The notes: generated by a model from the sequence alone, not told the origin. Shown: positions 44,102 through 54,990, counted from the stretch's first letter. The stretch is DNA of 64,000 nucleotides from Alentia gelatinosa (GCA_950022655.1 OX465587.1:32305716-32369715); one strand, 5' to 3'. Translations and numbers: made by a program.

Positions 44102-44150
44102 CCGGAAGTCACCACTTCCGCCACTTCCGGTTTGATAGCAGCTGCGCAGT
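44102..44150. promoter_or_regulatory. ETS-type motif trio plus NRF1-like word
   Basis: CCGGAAGT at 44102-44109, then ACTTCCG and ACTTCCGG in the opposite orientation within 25 bp, then CTGCGCAG at about 44142. This looks like a housekeeping-type promoter signature, but no exon is recognised. Confidence 0.35.
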
Positions 44151-44463
44151 AGCCTCGTTTTGGTTTCACACGTGTAATAATCATGATGTGTTACACTGTT
44201 TGAGTACTTAGTCATTCGTATAGAAATCAATATTTTATTCTCTTCGTTCGGGATATTTTTTTAATTGTTTGGAGGACCTATTGTAAAGTAGAGCATTTCC
44301 ATCTCAGACCTTTGGGTATTACAATATGAATTATACATCATTTCAAACAAGATTTTTTTATATTTATTCCTCGAATTCACCACACAGAGCGGTTTTCCAT
44401 TACATGGTCGTATAAGATATGATTATAGATCCTGATAAGGTCATACTTCTGAACTATTATGCC

Positions 44464-44743
44464 CCAGCCACACTGGCGTAAAAAAACGGCGTTTTCCCGT
44501 GTACGCACGTCTACGTTTTTCTACGTTTCATGAAATCTACAAATACGTCACAAATCACCGCATGAAGCGAAGGTACGTACACGTACCTAAGAATGCGTAT
44601 TCGAACAAAACATGAATATATGGTGCCATGAGAAATAGTTTTAAGAATTTTAAACAAATACGTTCCCAATCCGCAGTATATACGTGGTGCCAATAGTCTC
44701 AAATACGTAGTAAAAGCGACAGAATTTACGCCAGTGCGACTGG
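44464..44743. mobile_element. Family DD MITE, single copy
   Basis: 280 bp with inverted ends CCAGCCACACTGGCGTAAA and TTTACGCCAGTGCGACTGG. The interior is rich in TACG words. No other copy in the window. Confidence 0.75.
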
Positions 44744-44802
44744 ATTGCGTACTAAAGCCTTGAATTTGCGTACTAGATACGCGAAAATTGCGTTCTTTGT
44801 AT

Positions 44803-45067
44803 TATTATATACCTGGCCGTATGACCTACACATAGTGCCCGCTGCTATATATGACGCAGTGTGACGTACGGCTATGTAACACGTGACAAGCTACAATTTC
44901 GCCATTTTTAGGTATATAATACGAAAACGGGCTAACTGTCTTAGTACGTCAAAACACTTGGTAAATTTATCAATCAGATACATCCCTCTGCCTTCGGCAT
45001 CGGAATGTATCTCAACAATAATTTTACCGCGAATTTTTGACGAACGAAGGCAGTAAGCCAGTTTCCG
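44803..45067 (-). mobile_element. TH7 composite two-hairpin element
   Basis: Unit T runs TATTATATACCTGG to TAGGTATATAATA (44803-44921). Palindromic unit P (44922-45067) has arms around CTTAGTACGTCAAAA and the loop CTGCCTTCGGCATCGG. A P fragment of the same class lies inside the Q copy at 34.6 kb. Confidence 0.82.
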
Positions 45068-45308
45068 CACAATACTTAGAAGAAACGCCGAAATTCTACA
45101 CTAGTGTGACTAGGGCAAAGAACATTGTCATACACTATCATTCTCAGTTGACAGACTCGTTGGTGATTCAGGCCTTCAACACACGGAATATGATTGGCAG
45201 CATTAGTGCCGAAAGGGTCAAAGATCTACGCTATGAATAGACAGAGCACGTTTAATATACAGACTCAGCCTCTTTCAGTGTCATTATAATACAATAACAA
45301 TTGTATCT

Positions 45309-45323
45309 CCCCCCCCCCCCCCC
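45309..45323. repeat. C15 tract with CA-rich flank
   Basis: Fifteen C then CCACCACCACACGACACACA. Directly precedes the W copy at 45351. Confidence 0.9.
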
Positions 45324-45440
45324 ACCACCACACGACACACACACACCACCGGCCCGTTGAATAATCTAGGGTCGTACATGAAGATCCTTTTCTGTACGCC
45401 AAGGAGACTACGGGACAACGTAGTCAACTTAATTCAACAC

Positions 45441-45627
45441 CTCCAGCATGGAGTTGTCCCATTACACTAAGTCCATATAAGGAATAGAGTAGACCGAGTA
45501 GCCAATGACTGCAATCGCAGCAAACCCCGACCTTGACCCTGACCTCCTTACATGATATTTATAGCGCCTTGGGACAGTTCTACGGTCGAGAGTTGACCTC
45601 GAATCTTAGGGGCCACAACCACCCTCC
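45441..45627 (+). repeat. Dispersed element X, copy 1
   Basis: About 187 bp starting CTCCAGCATGGAGTTGTCCC and ending CACAACCACCCTCC. About 85-90% similar by eye to 60684-60869. No inverted ends and no polymerase III boxes that I can see. Confidence 0.8.
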
Positions 45628-45646
45628 TTATGGACGACCTTACTAA

Positions 45647-45825
45647 AGCCCGGTGTCCACTGAGCTCCCAATACACTACGAAAGGCCCTCGGATGCATCA
45701 TTATACAAAAAATTGATTTTACGTTTGTCAGCTCTAATTTGTAGCCGATACATCCGCGGATGCACCCCGATGCGTGCATCGTAAGGTCTATCGTAGGATA
45801 TCGGAAGGTCAGTGGACGCCGGGCC
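45647..45825. mobile_element. T-like MITE inserted in W
   Basis: Ends AGCCCGGTGTCCACTGAGC and GGTCAGTGGACGCCGGGCC, interior CCGCGGATGCACC. A short relative of T. Confidence 0.8.
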
Positions 45826-45988
45826 TTAGCGAACAGACTATATAATTACTACCACTAACGAAGATATATTAATTATATCGAAACGGTTAGTTTTTACATG
45901 AATCACCCAATAATCATCTCATTGCCTTGACTGTACTTCATCCTACAATCATTAATACAAGTTTGCAACTCTAATTGAACGAGCCCTT

Positions 45989-46207
45989 GGGCCCGTTGAA
46001 TAATCTAGGATCTTACATAAAGTCACTTTTCTGTACTATGTACAGGGTTATCGTTTGGTTATATTCAAGTCTGTTTGCTGAGACAATACCGGCCATAAAT
46101 GAGGTCGTCCATAAATGTTGAATAAAGTTGACCCACATCATTCCTGGGTCTCTATAGCATGCAGAAAAGGGCCTACGCGTAAGATCCTAGATTATTCAAC
46201 GAGCCCC
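45989..46207 (+). mobile_element. Family W MITE-like element
   Basis: Ends GGGCCCGTTGAATAATCTAG and CTAGATTATTCAACGAGCCC. Internal block GTTGAATAAAGTTGACCCAC as in the 1.6 kb copy. Confidence 0.88.
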
Positions 46208-46249
46208 TGGTTTTGTGTGGTAAACCCTCTTCTACTGTTAAATATTACA

Positions 46250-46677
46250 GGGAAACTATGTTCCAGTGAGAGAAAGTCAAAATTACGAGGTAAGGCTCGG
46301 AAAAATTAATGTCCAAGGCCTTGGCCTCGGGCAGTAATTTTTTCGAGCCTAACCGAGTAACTTTGGCTTTCTCTCACAGGAAACATGGTTTCCCTATTCC
46401 TATATATATACCTTCAAATGTAGTTTAATCACGATAAATAGTGTGATTTGCTTACCCACAATCAAATGCGAAGCCAGATCCAACCTTATCGAGTAACTTG
46501 ACACTCTATGTTTTCTTCCCACTGCACTTTTCAAACGAATTTTTTAAGAGACAATCTGATTGGTCTAAAAGTCAACCTTGGGTAGTAAACGTCAACCTAG
46601 GTCAGTATATGCAAGTTATTCCACCCCAGTAGTGTGATGTAATCATAGAGTGTTCAGTCATAGGTATATAGGGAATA
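46250..46677 (+). mobile_element. TH6 composite two-hairpin element
   Basis: Unit P (46250-46394), GGGAAACTATGTTCC to complement, with the loop TCCAAGGCCTTGGCCTCGGG. Unit T (46395-46677) runs TATTCCTATATATATACC to GGTATATAGGGAATA. Partner of 11001-11421. Confidence 0.85.
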
Positions 46678-46699
46678 TTGAATGATAACCTTCGAACGA

Positions 46700-46748
46700 G
46701 GTGCAGAATAGGGTCTTCATGTATGACCCTAGATTATTCAACAGGCCC
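46700..46748. mobile_element. Family W end fragment
   Basis: GACCCTAGATTATTCAACAG then GCCCC, a lone W terminus with its inner arm. Confidence 0.7.
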
Positions 46749-46754
46749 CTGCTG

Positions 46755-46925
46755 TGTCATCCCGCCCCTCAACTCCTCAGACCCTCACTGAACACACAGC
46801 CGCCGGCTACTAGCACGCATGCGCCGTCACTCTCCAGCCCGAGACTCGGTGCTCGTCACGTATTAACAGGGTGTGTGTGTGGAGAGTGAGGCGGTGAGAT
46901 ATGATGGCCGTATGTGATGTGTGGT
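46755..46925 (+). promoter_or_regulatory. Candidate TATA-less promoter
   Basis: CCCGCCCCT at about 46761 (GC box), GCATGCGCC at 46817-46825 (NRF1-like), several CpG, and ATGATGGCCG at 46901. A frame opens there and runs ~45 codons of unfamiliar sequence before entering a T-family fragment, so it supports no gene. Confidence 0.3.
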
Positions 46926-47044
46926 TGGGATGTACGCTGTGGCTGAACACGGTCAGACTAGAATCTGGAGGGTTTCTATTCACAACCAGGAGGAGTTTTA
47001 ATACTGGATCTAGACTGGCCTCAGTCCCTGTATCCTACACCTCC

Positions 47045-47128
47045 ACCTTCCAACGCGATTTTTATGTTTATCGGGAGGTGCATCGTAGACCATATCGGAG
47101 CCATATCGTAGTAGGTGGACTCCGGGCC
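47045..47128. mobile_element. Family T, right-end fragment
   Basis: CAACGCGATTTTTATG then GGGAGGTGCATCGTAGACC and GTAGTAGGTGGACTCCGGGC match the right third of T copies at 26.6, 27.2 and 60.9 kb. Confidence 0.85.
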
Positions 47129-47399
47129 TTAGCAGGAGAGCCGAACAGTTAGAATCATTTTTGATCATATCACATGTAAAACCAAATTTCTATTTACAAT
47201 TTGATTCCCGAGAAACAGGCAGCTGGCATATATGTGTATCCTCTCCTGAGTATAGTCCTTCGCTGACTGTCTGACGGTTACATTGCATTGCTCTGTCTTG
47301 CTGAGCACCCTGCTGAGCTCTTCAGGGAGGTTTGCAGCGTCAAGTGATGGCAGTAAATAAATGCTGAGTTGGCAATTAAGGCGGCCTTTGATGTTTTAT

Positions 47400-48000
47400 T
47401 CACGATAAGAGTAATTACAGTCGCCGCAGTACGGCATAACTTGACAGTCTGAAGTTTGACAGCTCTGTTGTATGATAAGAGTAATTACAGTCCCCGCAGT
47501 ACAGCGTGGCACGACAATTTTAAATCTCTATGTATGATAAGAGTACAGTAAAACCCCACTTAAGGGAGCATCCTCCGTTCCGAGCAAAGTGTCCCCTTAA
47601 GCAGGGTCTCCCCTTAAGTGGGGTTAAAATAAACCAAATAAAAATGTCTTTTATGAGCAAATTGTCCCCTTAAGCTGGGTGTCCCCTTAAGTGGGGTTAA
47701 AATAAACCAAATAAGAATTTCTGTTTCCAGCAAGTTGTCTCCTTCAGTGGGATGTCCCCTTAAGGATGGTGTCCAAGAAGCAGGGTTTTACATAGTCCCC
47801 GCAGAATGGCGTGAGTTGTTACTCTGCAGTTTTAGATATCTGTCATATGATAAGAATGATTTCAGTCCTCGCAGTACGGCATGACTGGACACTCTGCAGT
47901 TTTACATTTCTGTCGTACATGATATGAGTAATAATAGCCCTCGCAGTTTCGCATAACTTGACAGTGTCTGTCGTATGATACGTGTAATTGTAGACTCCTG
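47400..48000. repeat. Minisatellite, 60-75 bp unit, interrupted
   Basis: Units share ATGATAAGAGTAATTACAGT then CCCCGCAGTACGGC and a CTGCAGTTTTA...CTGTCGTA part. Element Y is inserted after the third unit start, and the array resumes at 47795 with AGTCCCCGCAG. Confidence 0.82.
47546..47792. mobile_element. Family Y, pogo/Tc1-like MITE in minisatellite
   Basis: Begins CAGTAAAACCCCACTTAAG and ends GCAGGGTTTTACA, flanked by TA at 47544-47545 and 47793-47794. Three internal GTCCCCTTAAG-type repeats. TA targets with CAGT...AAACC ends are typical of pogo/Tc1-mariner derivatives. The second copy is at 51019-51175. Confidence 0.8.
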
Positions 48001-48127
48001 AGTATGGCCCATGTTTCAGAGAGGCCATATGAGCTCGGATGTAAACATGAGAAAGGAGTTCAATTCTCAAAGCTGAATAATTCAGACGCCTGTAGCTGCC
48101 AGAATAATGCATCAGATAAAGGGTTTT

Positions 48128-48431
48128 ATCGTAAAACTGGATGAGTTTTAATCTTGGCACCCGTATGCCACGACTGGAGTTTGGCATAGTGATATCACGA
48201 GGCGAAGCCAAGTGAAGTCCAGAGCCAAAACTCCAGGAGTGGAATGCGGTGGCCATGATTAAAACGAATCAGGTTCTGATTTTATGCTACCCTATCTCCT
48301 CGATTTTGGAATATTACGTGATAAAAATTCTGTATGCCACTAGTGGCATATAAAACTCTGTATGCCGGGCAGCGTGGCATACGGGAACTCAATGTTAAGC
48401 CTATGGGATTTTATAAAAGGGGTAGGATAAA
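48128..48431 (+). mobile_element. TH1 composite two-hairpin element
   Basis: P has outer arms GTAAAACTGGATGAG and GAATCAGGTTCTG-like complement, inner arms CCACGACTGGAGTTTG, and the loop CACGAGGCGAAGCCAAGTG at 48196-48214. T runs TTTTATGCTACCC to GGGGTAGGATAAA with TGTTAAGCCTATGGG near its end. Confidence 0.85.
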
Positions 48432-48570
48432 GATATGTGTACCTAATTGTAATTGAAATTCAGCGAATGAGTGAGGAGCGGATTTAGAGGAGCCATGTAG
48501 GAATATGCCCATTTATGAAAGGCTCTGTACACAGGTGTTATTTTACTGATGAGCTGAGGAATAACAATGT

Positions 48571-48745
48571 AGGCCTGTTTCCATTGGCTTTTTGGTTCTC
48601 CAAATAGCCTATTTACATTGGCCATCACCAGTATACAGTCAGGAACCACCCGTGAACCTTTAGCACTGCTGACGCAGAATGTAAATGGGCTATTAGGGGA
48701 ACACAAAAAATCTACACCATTTTTGTCGGCCAATGGAAAGAGGCC
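48571..48745. mobile_element. Family S MITE
   Basis: Ends AGGCCTGTTTCCATTGGC and GTCGGCCAATGGAAAGAGGC. The left arm has lost the inner GTGTAGATT block, but the right arm keeps it. Confidence 0.83.
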
Positions 48746-48849
48746 TTGTCATCGACTGCACAGTATGAACCAGCCAACCAACTTCATTTGCCATAAGAAA
48801 CAAAGCCTTTCCTTCACTGACAACGATTATCGGGCAGGGATTAAATGTC

Positions 48850-49142
48850 AAGGAGAACCAGCAACTGACTACTCTACAGTCAGGAACCACCGACAGATTA
48901 TTGACACTGCTGACCCAAAATCTATTGATGGAAACGACCAAGCTTATGAAATGACCCACGACTTGTTCTGCTTAGATTATGCAATGTGGCACCACCCACT
49001 GCTGAGTGAAAGATTGGTCAAGGAGTGAAATCTACTACCCTCACCGATTTTTCAATACAGACACAGTCGATGGCACCACTGACAGACCTTCTAGGTAACT
49101 AAAAAAATCTAGACCCTTTCCGTCGGCCAATGAAAATAGGCC
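48850..49142 (-). mobile_element. Family P MITE, left end lost
   Basis: All P inner blocks in reverse (CAGTCAGGAACCACCGACAG, GCAATGTGGCACCACCCAC) and the right end GTCGGCCAATGAAAATAGG. The left GGCCC end is missing. Confidence 0.8.
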
Positions 49143-49144
49143 TA

Positions 49145-49532
49145 TACATGCCATTTTTCTGTTAGCAATTCCGGAAATCGCTGCGTTTCTTGCTCGGTGT
49201 GTCTATGGCATTACTTTGATTCTGACGCACAGTCAGTGCCACCACCGAGAGACTTTTAGGATACCTCAACAATTAAACACCCTTTTTGTTGGCCATTGGA
49301 AACAAGGTTTAGGCCCATTTCCATCAGTATAGGTATTAGATTTCACTCAGTTACCAAGCTTTCACTCAGTGGTGGGTGGTGCCACATTGCATAATCTAAG
49401 TGGAAAAGGTCGTGGGTCATTTCACAAGCTGGGTCGTTTCCACTGACCGATTTTGATTCAGTAGTACCAAAAGTCCGTTAGTGGTTCCTGACTGTAGATC
49501 GCTTACAGAAAATCAGCTAATGGAAACGGGCC
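49145..49532. mobile_element. R-like remnant and internally deleted P
   Basis: 49145-49310 ends GTTGGCCATTGGAAACAAGG and resembles R/P ends. 49312-49532 is a P with the first third deleted (ends GGCCCATTTCCATCAG and GCTAATGGAAACGGGCCC). Confidence 0.7.
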
Positions 49533-49536
49533 CTAA

Positions 49537-51018
49537 ATGTGAGATCTCGGGCTTGAGTGCACGTGCACTAACAATTAAAATGCCCCATCAAGTATTAATT
49601 ACCGGTTGCCTTTTATCACTAATAACAGCCACTCTGAAAACACCTCCAGGACCCTCTTCTTCTCACAACCCAATCTCAGCTGGGTGCTGCACGGATAATG
49701 ACGTCACACAGCCGTCCTAGCCACTCTCCCAGCAGATCGAATAGAATCAAAAGAGTACATACAAAATATGGACAAATTCCAGGACTTACTTATAAAAATC
49801 TGAGACAAGAAAATGGAGGAGAGGAAGAAATTTCCATTTGTTTGGATAATTGCAGTGTATATGGATGATATCACGAACAATTGTATAGACACTCTAGTGT
49901 ATGCTATGAAATACATGTTGAAAGGAATAACTTGTACACTGATACATTTGTAACACAGTCGTGCGACTGTTACTTTGAAAAACACCGGTTAGGTGAAAGC
50001 AATAGTCGAAAAATTAATTTATTTAAAAAAATTTTTTTTTTTAAATCGATTACTAATCTCTATCTCAACCCAGTGACGTCACATAGAGAGACTGCAGTTC
50101 GGATCCAAATAAATGTAACTGTCAAAGGTAATGAAACTCAGTCAACTCATACAGTATGACTTGGGAAATAAAAGAATTGTTAAATGAGTTTCACAGACAA
50201 TAAATCTGTTCCCTTTTCAGCTTTAAACCACTCTATAATGTGAACCACAGTTGATTGGACTGCCCCTTCCAATTATCAGTGTGTCATAAAACACCATAAA
50301 ACACATGAGGTACTTTCCAAAGAAGAAAGTAATCCCACATTCTATTCCTGATTTGGCATCACAAATAACAGAAATGAGTGTTTATCATTTACCATGTTGA
50401 ACTTCAACAGGATAAATAAACGATTCATAAAAATGTATAAACATGTGCATTTCTTTTTACAAGAAAAAACAGAATACTCCCAAAAGTGCTCAAAATTTAG
50501 GATATTTGAAAAACTGGCGCATGGGACAGATTTTGCCGTAAATAGGCAGATTGCTGCAGAGATACAACAGGGCAGGAAGGAAGGCGCAGAATCTATGCTA
50601 GGGGATTGCGTCGACTGTTATCTTATCTCTTAACCTGATAACACTCAGAGAGGCTTCTTGGTGAGCTGGCCGGGTTTCTATAACCGGATTCTGGAGGGGT
50701 AAAATGAGGGTGCGATGAATATGCAATGTGTTTTGCAGTGTCCTATTTCCTACACTTTTTTCTATCTATCTTGTCAAATGTTAGGGAGAGTGATAAGCAG
50801 GAATCTTATTGTAGAGATAATTAGGTATGGACGCAGCGACAGTGATGGAGAAGGAATGATTCACTTTCTGATAAAAAAAAAACCCTAGTTTAAATTCTCA
50901 ACAAGGTTCTTCATCATTACCGTCACGTTTGATAAATTAGTGACAATTATTGCTGTGGTTTGTTTGCTTCATCAAAAACTGTACGATTATATCAATTATA
51001 TTTACAAATACAAGTACA
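49537..51018. other. Mostly unique stretch
   Basis: No gene recognised. TGACGTCA (CRE-type word) occurs near 49699 and 50075. A 79-codon frame at 50394-50633 has no recognisable motif. Confidence 0.4.
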
Positions 51019-51175
51019 CAGTAAAACCCCGCTTAAGGGAACACCCTCCGTTCCGTGAAAAGTGTCCACTTAAGGGGGGTTAAAATGAACTAAATAGAGA
51101 TTTCTGTTCCGAAAAAACTGTCCGCTTAAGTGGGGTGCCCCTAAAGCGAGGTTGTCCAGAAGCGGGGTTTCACTG
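51019..51175. mobile_element. Family Y, pogo/Tc1-like MITE
   Basis: CAGTAAAACCCCGCTTAAGG to AAGCGGGGTTTCACTG, followed by TA. The left flank is CA, one change from TA. Shorter than the 47.5 kb copy. Confidence 0.83.
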
Positions 51176-51243
51176 TAATATCATAATCCCTAAAGCCTCT
51201 AAATAATATGCCCCTGAGGTTTGTTAATTAACTTATGCATACG

Positions 51244-51437
51244 AGAGTACAGGGTACAAAGAGAACTCATACTTGGGTTATCGTTTAATGATATTCAAAC
51301 TCTTTCGCCAAGACAGTCATAGCCAATGGAAGATCATCCATAAGGGTTGAATAAAGTTGAACCACATCCCTTCTAGTCAAGTTGGTGTACAGAAAAAGGA
51401 CTTCATGTACGAGCCTAGATTATTCAACAGGCCCCTG
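51244..51437 (+). mobile_element. Family W element, left end lost
   Basis: Contains GGGTTATCGTTTAATGATAT, GGTTGAATAAAGTTGAACCA and the right end CCTAGATTATTCAACAGGCC. Confidence 0.8.
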
Positions 51438-51498
51438 AAACCCAAAAGGGAAGTACATGAAAGTTAAATGAGATCTACAGGGTCGTAATCTTAGATAA

Positions 51499-51766
51499 AG
51501 CCCGTTTCCATTGGCCGACCGTGTCACCTACAGTATATATCGGTATCAATTTATCGGTGAGGGTGCATTGTATGCAATGTCTCTACTGTATTTTCTTGGT
51601 ACAAACAGATTTAAGTGGCATTGTTACATAACCAATGTAAAATTAATCTGTGAGCATTCTCTGCAGGTCTCGTGTCCATTCACCGATATGGCGTCAGAGC
51701 TAAAACAACTATGGTTTGTTCCCGACTGCATTATGGTCACACCTAATCGGTCAATGGAAACGGGCT
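51499..51766. mobile_element. P/R-related MITE
   Basis: Ends AGCCCGTTTCCATTGGCCG and TCGGTCAATGGAAACGGGCT. The interior resembles R (ATCGGTGAGGGTGCATTGTA) and P (TTCCCGACTGCAT), a possible intermediate or recombinant. Confidence 0.75.
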
Positions 51767-51958
51767 TATACATGTAGAGACATCTAGAAAGATCTAACCT
51801 GGTTCTGTTCTGACTGAGACAATTACGCTTTTTCATTTGAATTTGATTCCCTGCCTTTGAAATGTACTGATTGTTGGTTTACTGTATACATTTTTACTCA
51901 GCATCTCTGTGTGTGTGAAAACCGACTCGTTCTGTTTCTGTTGAATTGCCTACATAAG

Positions 51959-52263
51959 GCCCGTTTCCATTGGCTGATTTCCCGTCACCGATCTATAGTC
52001 AGGAACCACTGACGGACTTTTGGCACTGCTGACCCTAAATCGGTCAATGGAAACGATGCAGCTCGTGAAATGACCCATGACCTTTTCCGCTTAGATTATG
52101 CAATGTGGCACCACCCACCACTGAGTGAAAGCTTGGTCACTGAGTGAGATCTACTACCCTCACCAATTTTTCTATACCGAGGCACAGTCGGTGGCACCAC
52201 CGACAGACTTTCTAGGTAACTCAAAAAGTCTATGCCATTTCCGTCGGCCAATGGAAACGGGCC
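51959..52263 (-). mobile_element. Family P MITE, inverted
   Basis: Complete P with ends GGCCCGTTTCCATTGGCTGA and GTCGGCCAATGGAAACGGGC, next to the candidate promoter at 52.3 kb. Confidence 0.9.
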
Positions 52264-52299
52264 TATACTCACATGTCGGCTTTCAGATTGTCGGTCACT

Positions 52300-52680
52300 C
52301 GTCCCCACCTCTCGCCAGTTCTCGCGAGAACACGTCTCGCGAGAACTTGTCGTCGGTGAGATGAAATAACCGCTGGTCTTCTCATTAAGACTTAAGCTCT
52401 GACTTGCCGGGGGCCAGCAAAAGTAATACGCCTCATCACCAACCGCCATTACCACTCTCCCAGCCGAGGTTTGGTCTCGGGCTCCACCTCCCGTACGCCT
52501 AGTAACACGTAGCATCTGCTGGGAGATGGCAGCCATCAGTTATAGTTTGTAACCCATAGGTGGCGCCTGCAGCTGAAGCGCCCCCTTTTGGCTGTGACGA
52601 CTACTAGCGCCACCACACGGTCAGAGCAGACATCTCTGGGGAGGAGACTTTAGGAGGATAGTAATAAGGCAGGTGAGTGT
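52300..52680 (+). promoter_or_regulatory. Candidate CpG promoter with twin BANP/Kaiso-type motifs
   Basis: Two perfect TCTCGCGAGA palindromes at 52320-52329 and 52335-52344 lie 15 bp apart. This decamer is the known BANP (and Kaiso-associated) promoter motif in animals. Downstream, GAGATGGCAGCCATC at 52527 fits a YY1-type initiator region. CAG followed by GTGAGT at 52673-52678 is a full 5' splice-site consensus. The ATG in the YY1 word opens only eight codons. I infer a promoter plus non-coding or short first exon; no protein is identified. Confidence 0.5.
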
Positions 52681-52686
52681 GTAGGG

Positions 52687-52998
<312 letters not shown>

Positions 52999-52999
52999 C

Positions 53000-53180
53000 A
53001 TAGCTACTGTCCTATGGAGGCGGCCATCTTGCCCAACCATATTGACCAATCATCAAGATTTTTAAGATCTTGCCATAGAGGAATTCTAGCCTTGTCGCAA
53101 TATCATCTACATAAGATAACAACTGATAACAGTGCTTGGCCCCTTTGACAACGATGGCGCTATCTTACAATTCCTGGCAG
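53000..53180 (-). repeat. Dispersed repeat family CC, reverse copy
   Basis: GGCGGCCATCTTGCCCAACC and ATGGCGCTATCTTACAATTC are the reverse complement of blocks at 36.66-36.88 kb and 63.2-63.4 kb. It starts directly after the (GA)n tract. Confidence 0.7.
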
Positions 53181-53189
53181 GTGGAGAGC

Positions 53190-54158
53190 GGCATCCGGAG
53201 ATTTACCTGGATAACATCCGGTGAGCCGGGGTAGTTATCCCGCCCATATATATATAGACATGTATACTTATAAACACACACATATATACGCATTTACATG
53301 TATGCATACCTACATAAGTGTGTGTAGTTAATATACGCCAATGCGCGTACTTTCAATAGTAACACGCCGCTGCTCCCCAAATCGTATTTTGTGTGTATGC
53401 CTTTCTTTTTGCCGGTGCCGAAGATGAATCATGTACTCTATACGCATCATGTTTGCACTAACGTCCTATAAATGTCACTCGATAAAGGTATGAGCTTTCT
53501 CCTCGGACATATCCACAGATATTTACAGAATGAGGTCAGATTTAGATACAACAAGCGCCCACAAAAATAATCTCACTGAGAGAGTTTGTTTATATTTCTT
53601 TCCCCTGGCGCTGCTGAGCCTCATGATCATTTGAAGGCTTATTAACCTTATAAACACATCAACGTAGGCTTATGTTTACTTTATAACGGCATCTTAGAGA
53701 GGTCCGATTACAAAGGATATGAAATAAAGATGAGTCTATAAAACAGAGAGGAAACGCGGGGATCGCCTTAAATGAATGTTGTCTTTTTATCTTAAAGCCT
53801 TGTGTTCCTGCTTCCTCTGTCAAAGATATTTGTTTCAAACAAGGAGGAGGTCTATTTCAACCCTCATCTTTGATCCATAATATTCGTGTATTTCATTTCT
53901 TTTCGGTTTATATTTAACGATCCTCAGAAAACATTAGATATTAATCTTTAAACGAATTATAGAAACTATAGATTTCAAAGGCTTTTAGAAGTGGCAATTT
54001 TCTTTTAAACATAAACAGGATGAGATGATCATAATTTCAAATGCAGTAGACGTTTGTCAACTCGTTTGTCATGAAACATTTATTGTCGGAATTGTGTAAT
54101 GTTACATGCTCACACACTATAGTTACAATGATGGGGATGTCAGTTAGGGTAAAAAAAT
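53190..54158. other. Unique AT-rich stretch
   Basis: No gene or repeat recognised apart from CACACACATATATACGCAT-type low complexity near 53275. Confidence 0.4.
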
Positions 54159-54442
54159 AATATCAAGAGACGTCACGAGTTTGAGTCTGATTTATTTATG
54201 CCACGCATTTTGTTGGCTCTGTAATTTCACAAGGCGAAGACGAGTGACATTACAGAGCCATCAAAATGAGTGGCATAAATAAGCTCAAACTCAAACGAGT
54301 GGTTTCTAGATTTTATCCTACTCCATTTCTAAATTTTTTCAGTATCAGAAAGTAGTGGCATAAACAACACTTTATGTCACACCCGTGACATAAACAAATC
54401 CCATGTTAAGCTTATGGCGTTTTTTATTACGGGTAGGATAAA
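54159..54442 (+). mobile_element. TH1 composite two-hairpin element
   Basis: Near twin of 15402-15688, with a better-kept right T end (CGGGTAGGATAAA). The loop reads CACAAGGCGAAGACGAGTGA. Confidence 0.88.
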
Positions 54443-54568
54443 TGTGGAGACATCTAAGCTGTGGAGTTTGCTGCCCCAGAGAGACCGAGAATGTGTGGAA
54501 AACACATCGGTGTCAGCCACAGCCTGGGGCTGAGGATATGACCCGGAAAGAACGTAGCTTTCCCTATA

Positions 54569-54858
54569 GGCCCATTTCCATTGACTGATGAAGATTGCTT
54601 AGACTTTTTGAGTTACACAGTGGTGCCACTGACTGTGCGTCGGTATAGGAAAATCGCTGAGGGTAGTAGATTTCACTCAGTGACCTAGCTTTCACTCAAT
54701 GGTGGGAGGTGACACATTGCATAATCTAAGCAGAAAAAGTTGTGGGGCAGTTGCGACCTTGGTTGTTACCATTGACCATTGAGTCCATAGTGCCAAAAGT
54801 CCGTCGGTGGTTCCTGACTGTAGATCGGTGACGGGAAATCGGCCAATGGAAACGGGCC
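54569..54858 (+). mobile_element. Family P MITE
   Basis: Ends GGCCCATTTCCATTGACTGA and AATCGGCCAATGGAAACGGG, with a small deletion next to the left arm. Confidence 0.87.
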
Positions 54859-54884
54859 TTATGTGCTTTCTATGGACACCTTGT

Positions 54885-54990
54885 ATTAGGTGGATAATAT
54901 TACGCAATATCCTCAGTTCTGCTCGGATATTACTACGCGTCAACTATGTTTCTGATACGCACACTGATATCCGAAACCAGTCAATATTGT
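54885..54990. mobile_element. TH8-type palindrome, degraded
   Basis: GATAATATTACGCAATATCC, CTGCTCGGATATTACTACGC and CAACTATG resemble 58563-58680 and 60030-60180. The outer arms do not match well. Confidence 0.6.

Larger units (their letters stand above)
45351..45870 (-). mobile_element. Family W element interrupted by X and T
   Basis: Reads as W in reverse: GGCCCGTTGAATAATCTAGG, CTTTTCTGTACG, GTCAACTTAATTCAACAC, then X (45441-45627), TTATGGACGACCTTAC, then a T-like MITE (45647-45825), then TTAGCGAACAGACTATA. The uninterrupted W at 1625-1844 shows that CAACACTTATGGACGACC is normally continuous. The right end is lost. Confidence 0.78.

Noticed and set aside
46901..47152. 83-codon frame after the NRF1-like region
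   Set aside because: Its last quarter is a family T fragment and the rest matches nothing.
48618..49028. 136-codon plus frame
   Set aside because: It spans the junction of S and P MITEs in reading frame by chance.
38328..50082. TGACGTCA words as CRE sites
   Set aside because: Four occurrences (22992, 38328, 49699, 50075) are scattered, one of them in a minisatellite unit, with no supporting context.
52096..52536. 146-codon minus frame
   Set aside because: More than a third lies in a P element, and the rest crosses the twin TCTCGCGAGA motifs.
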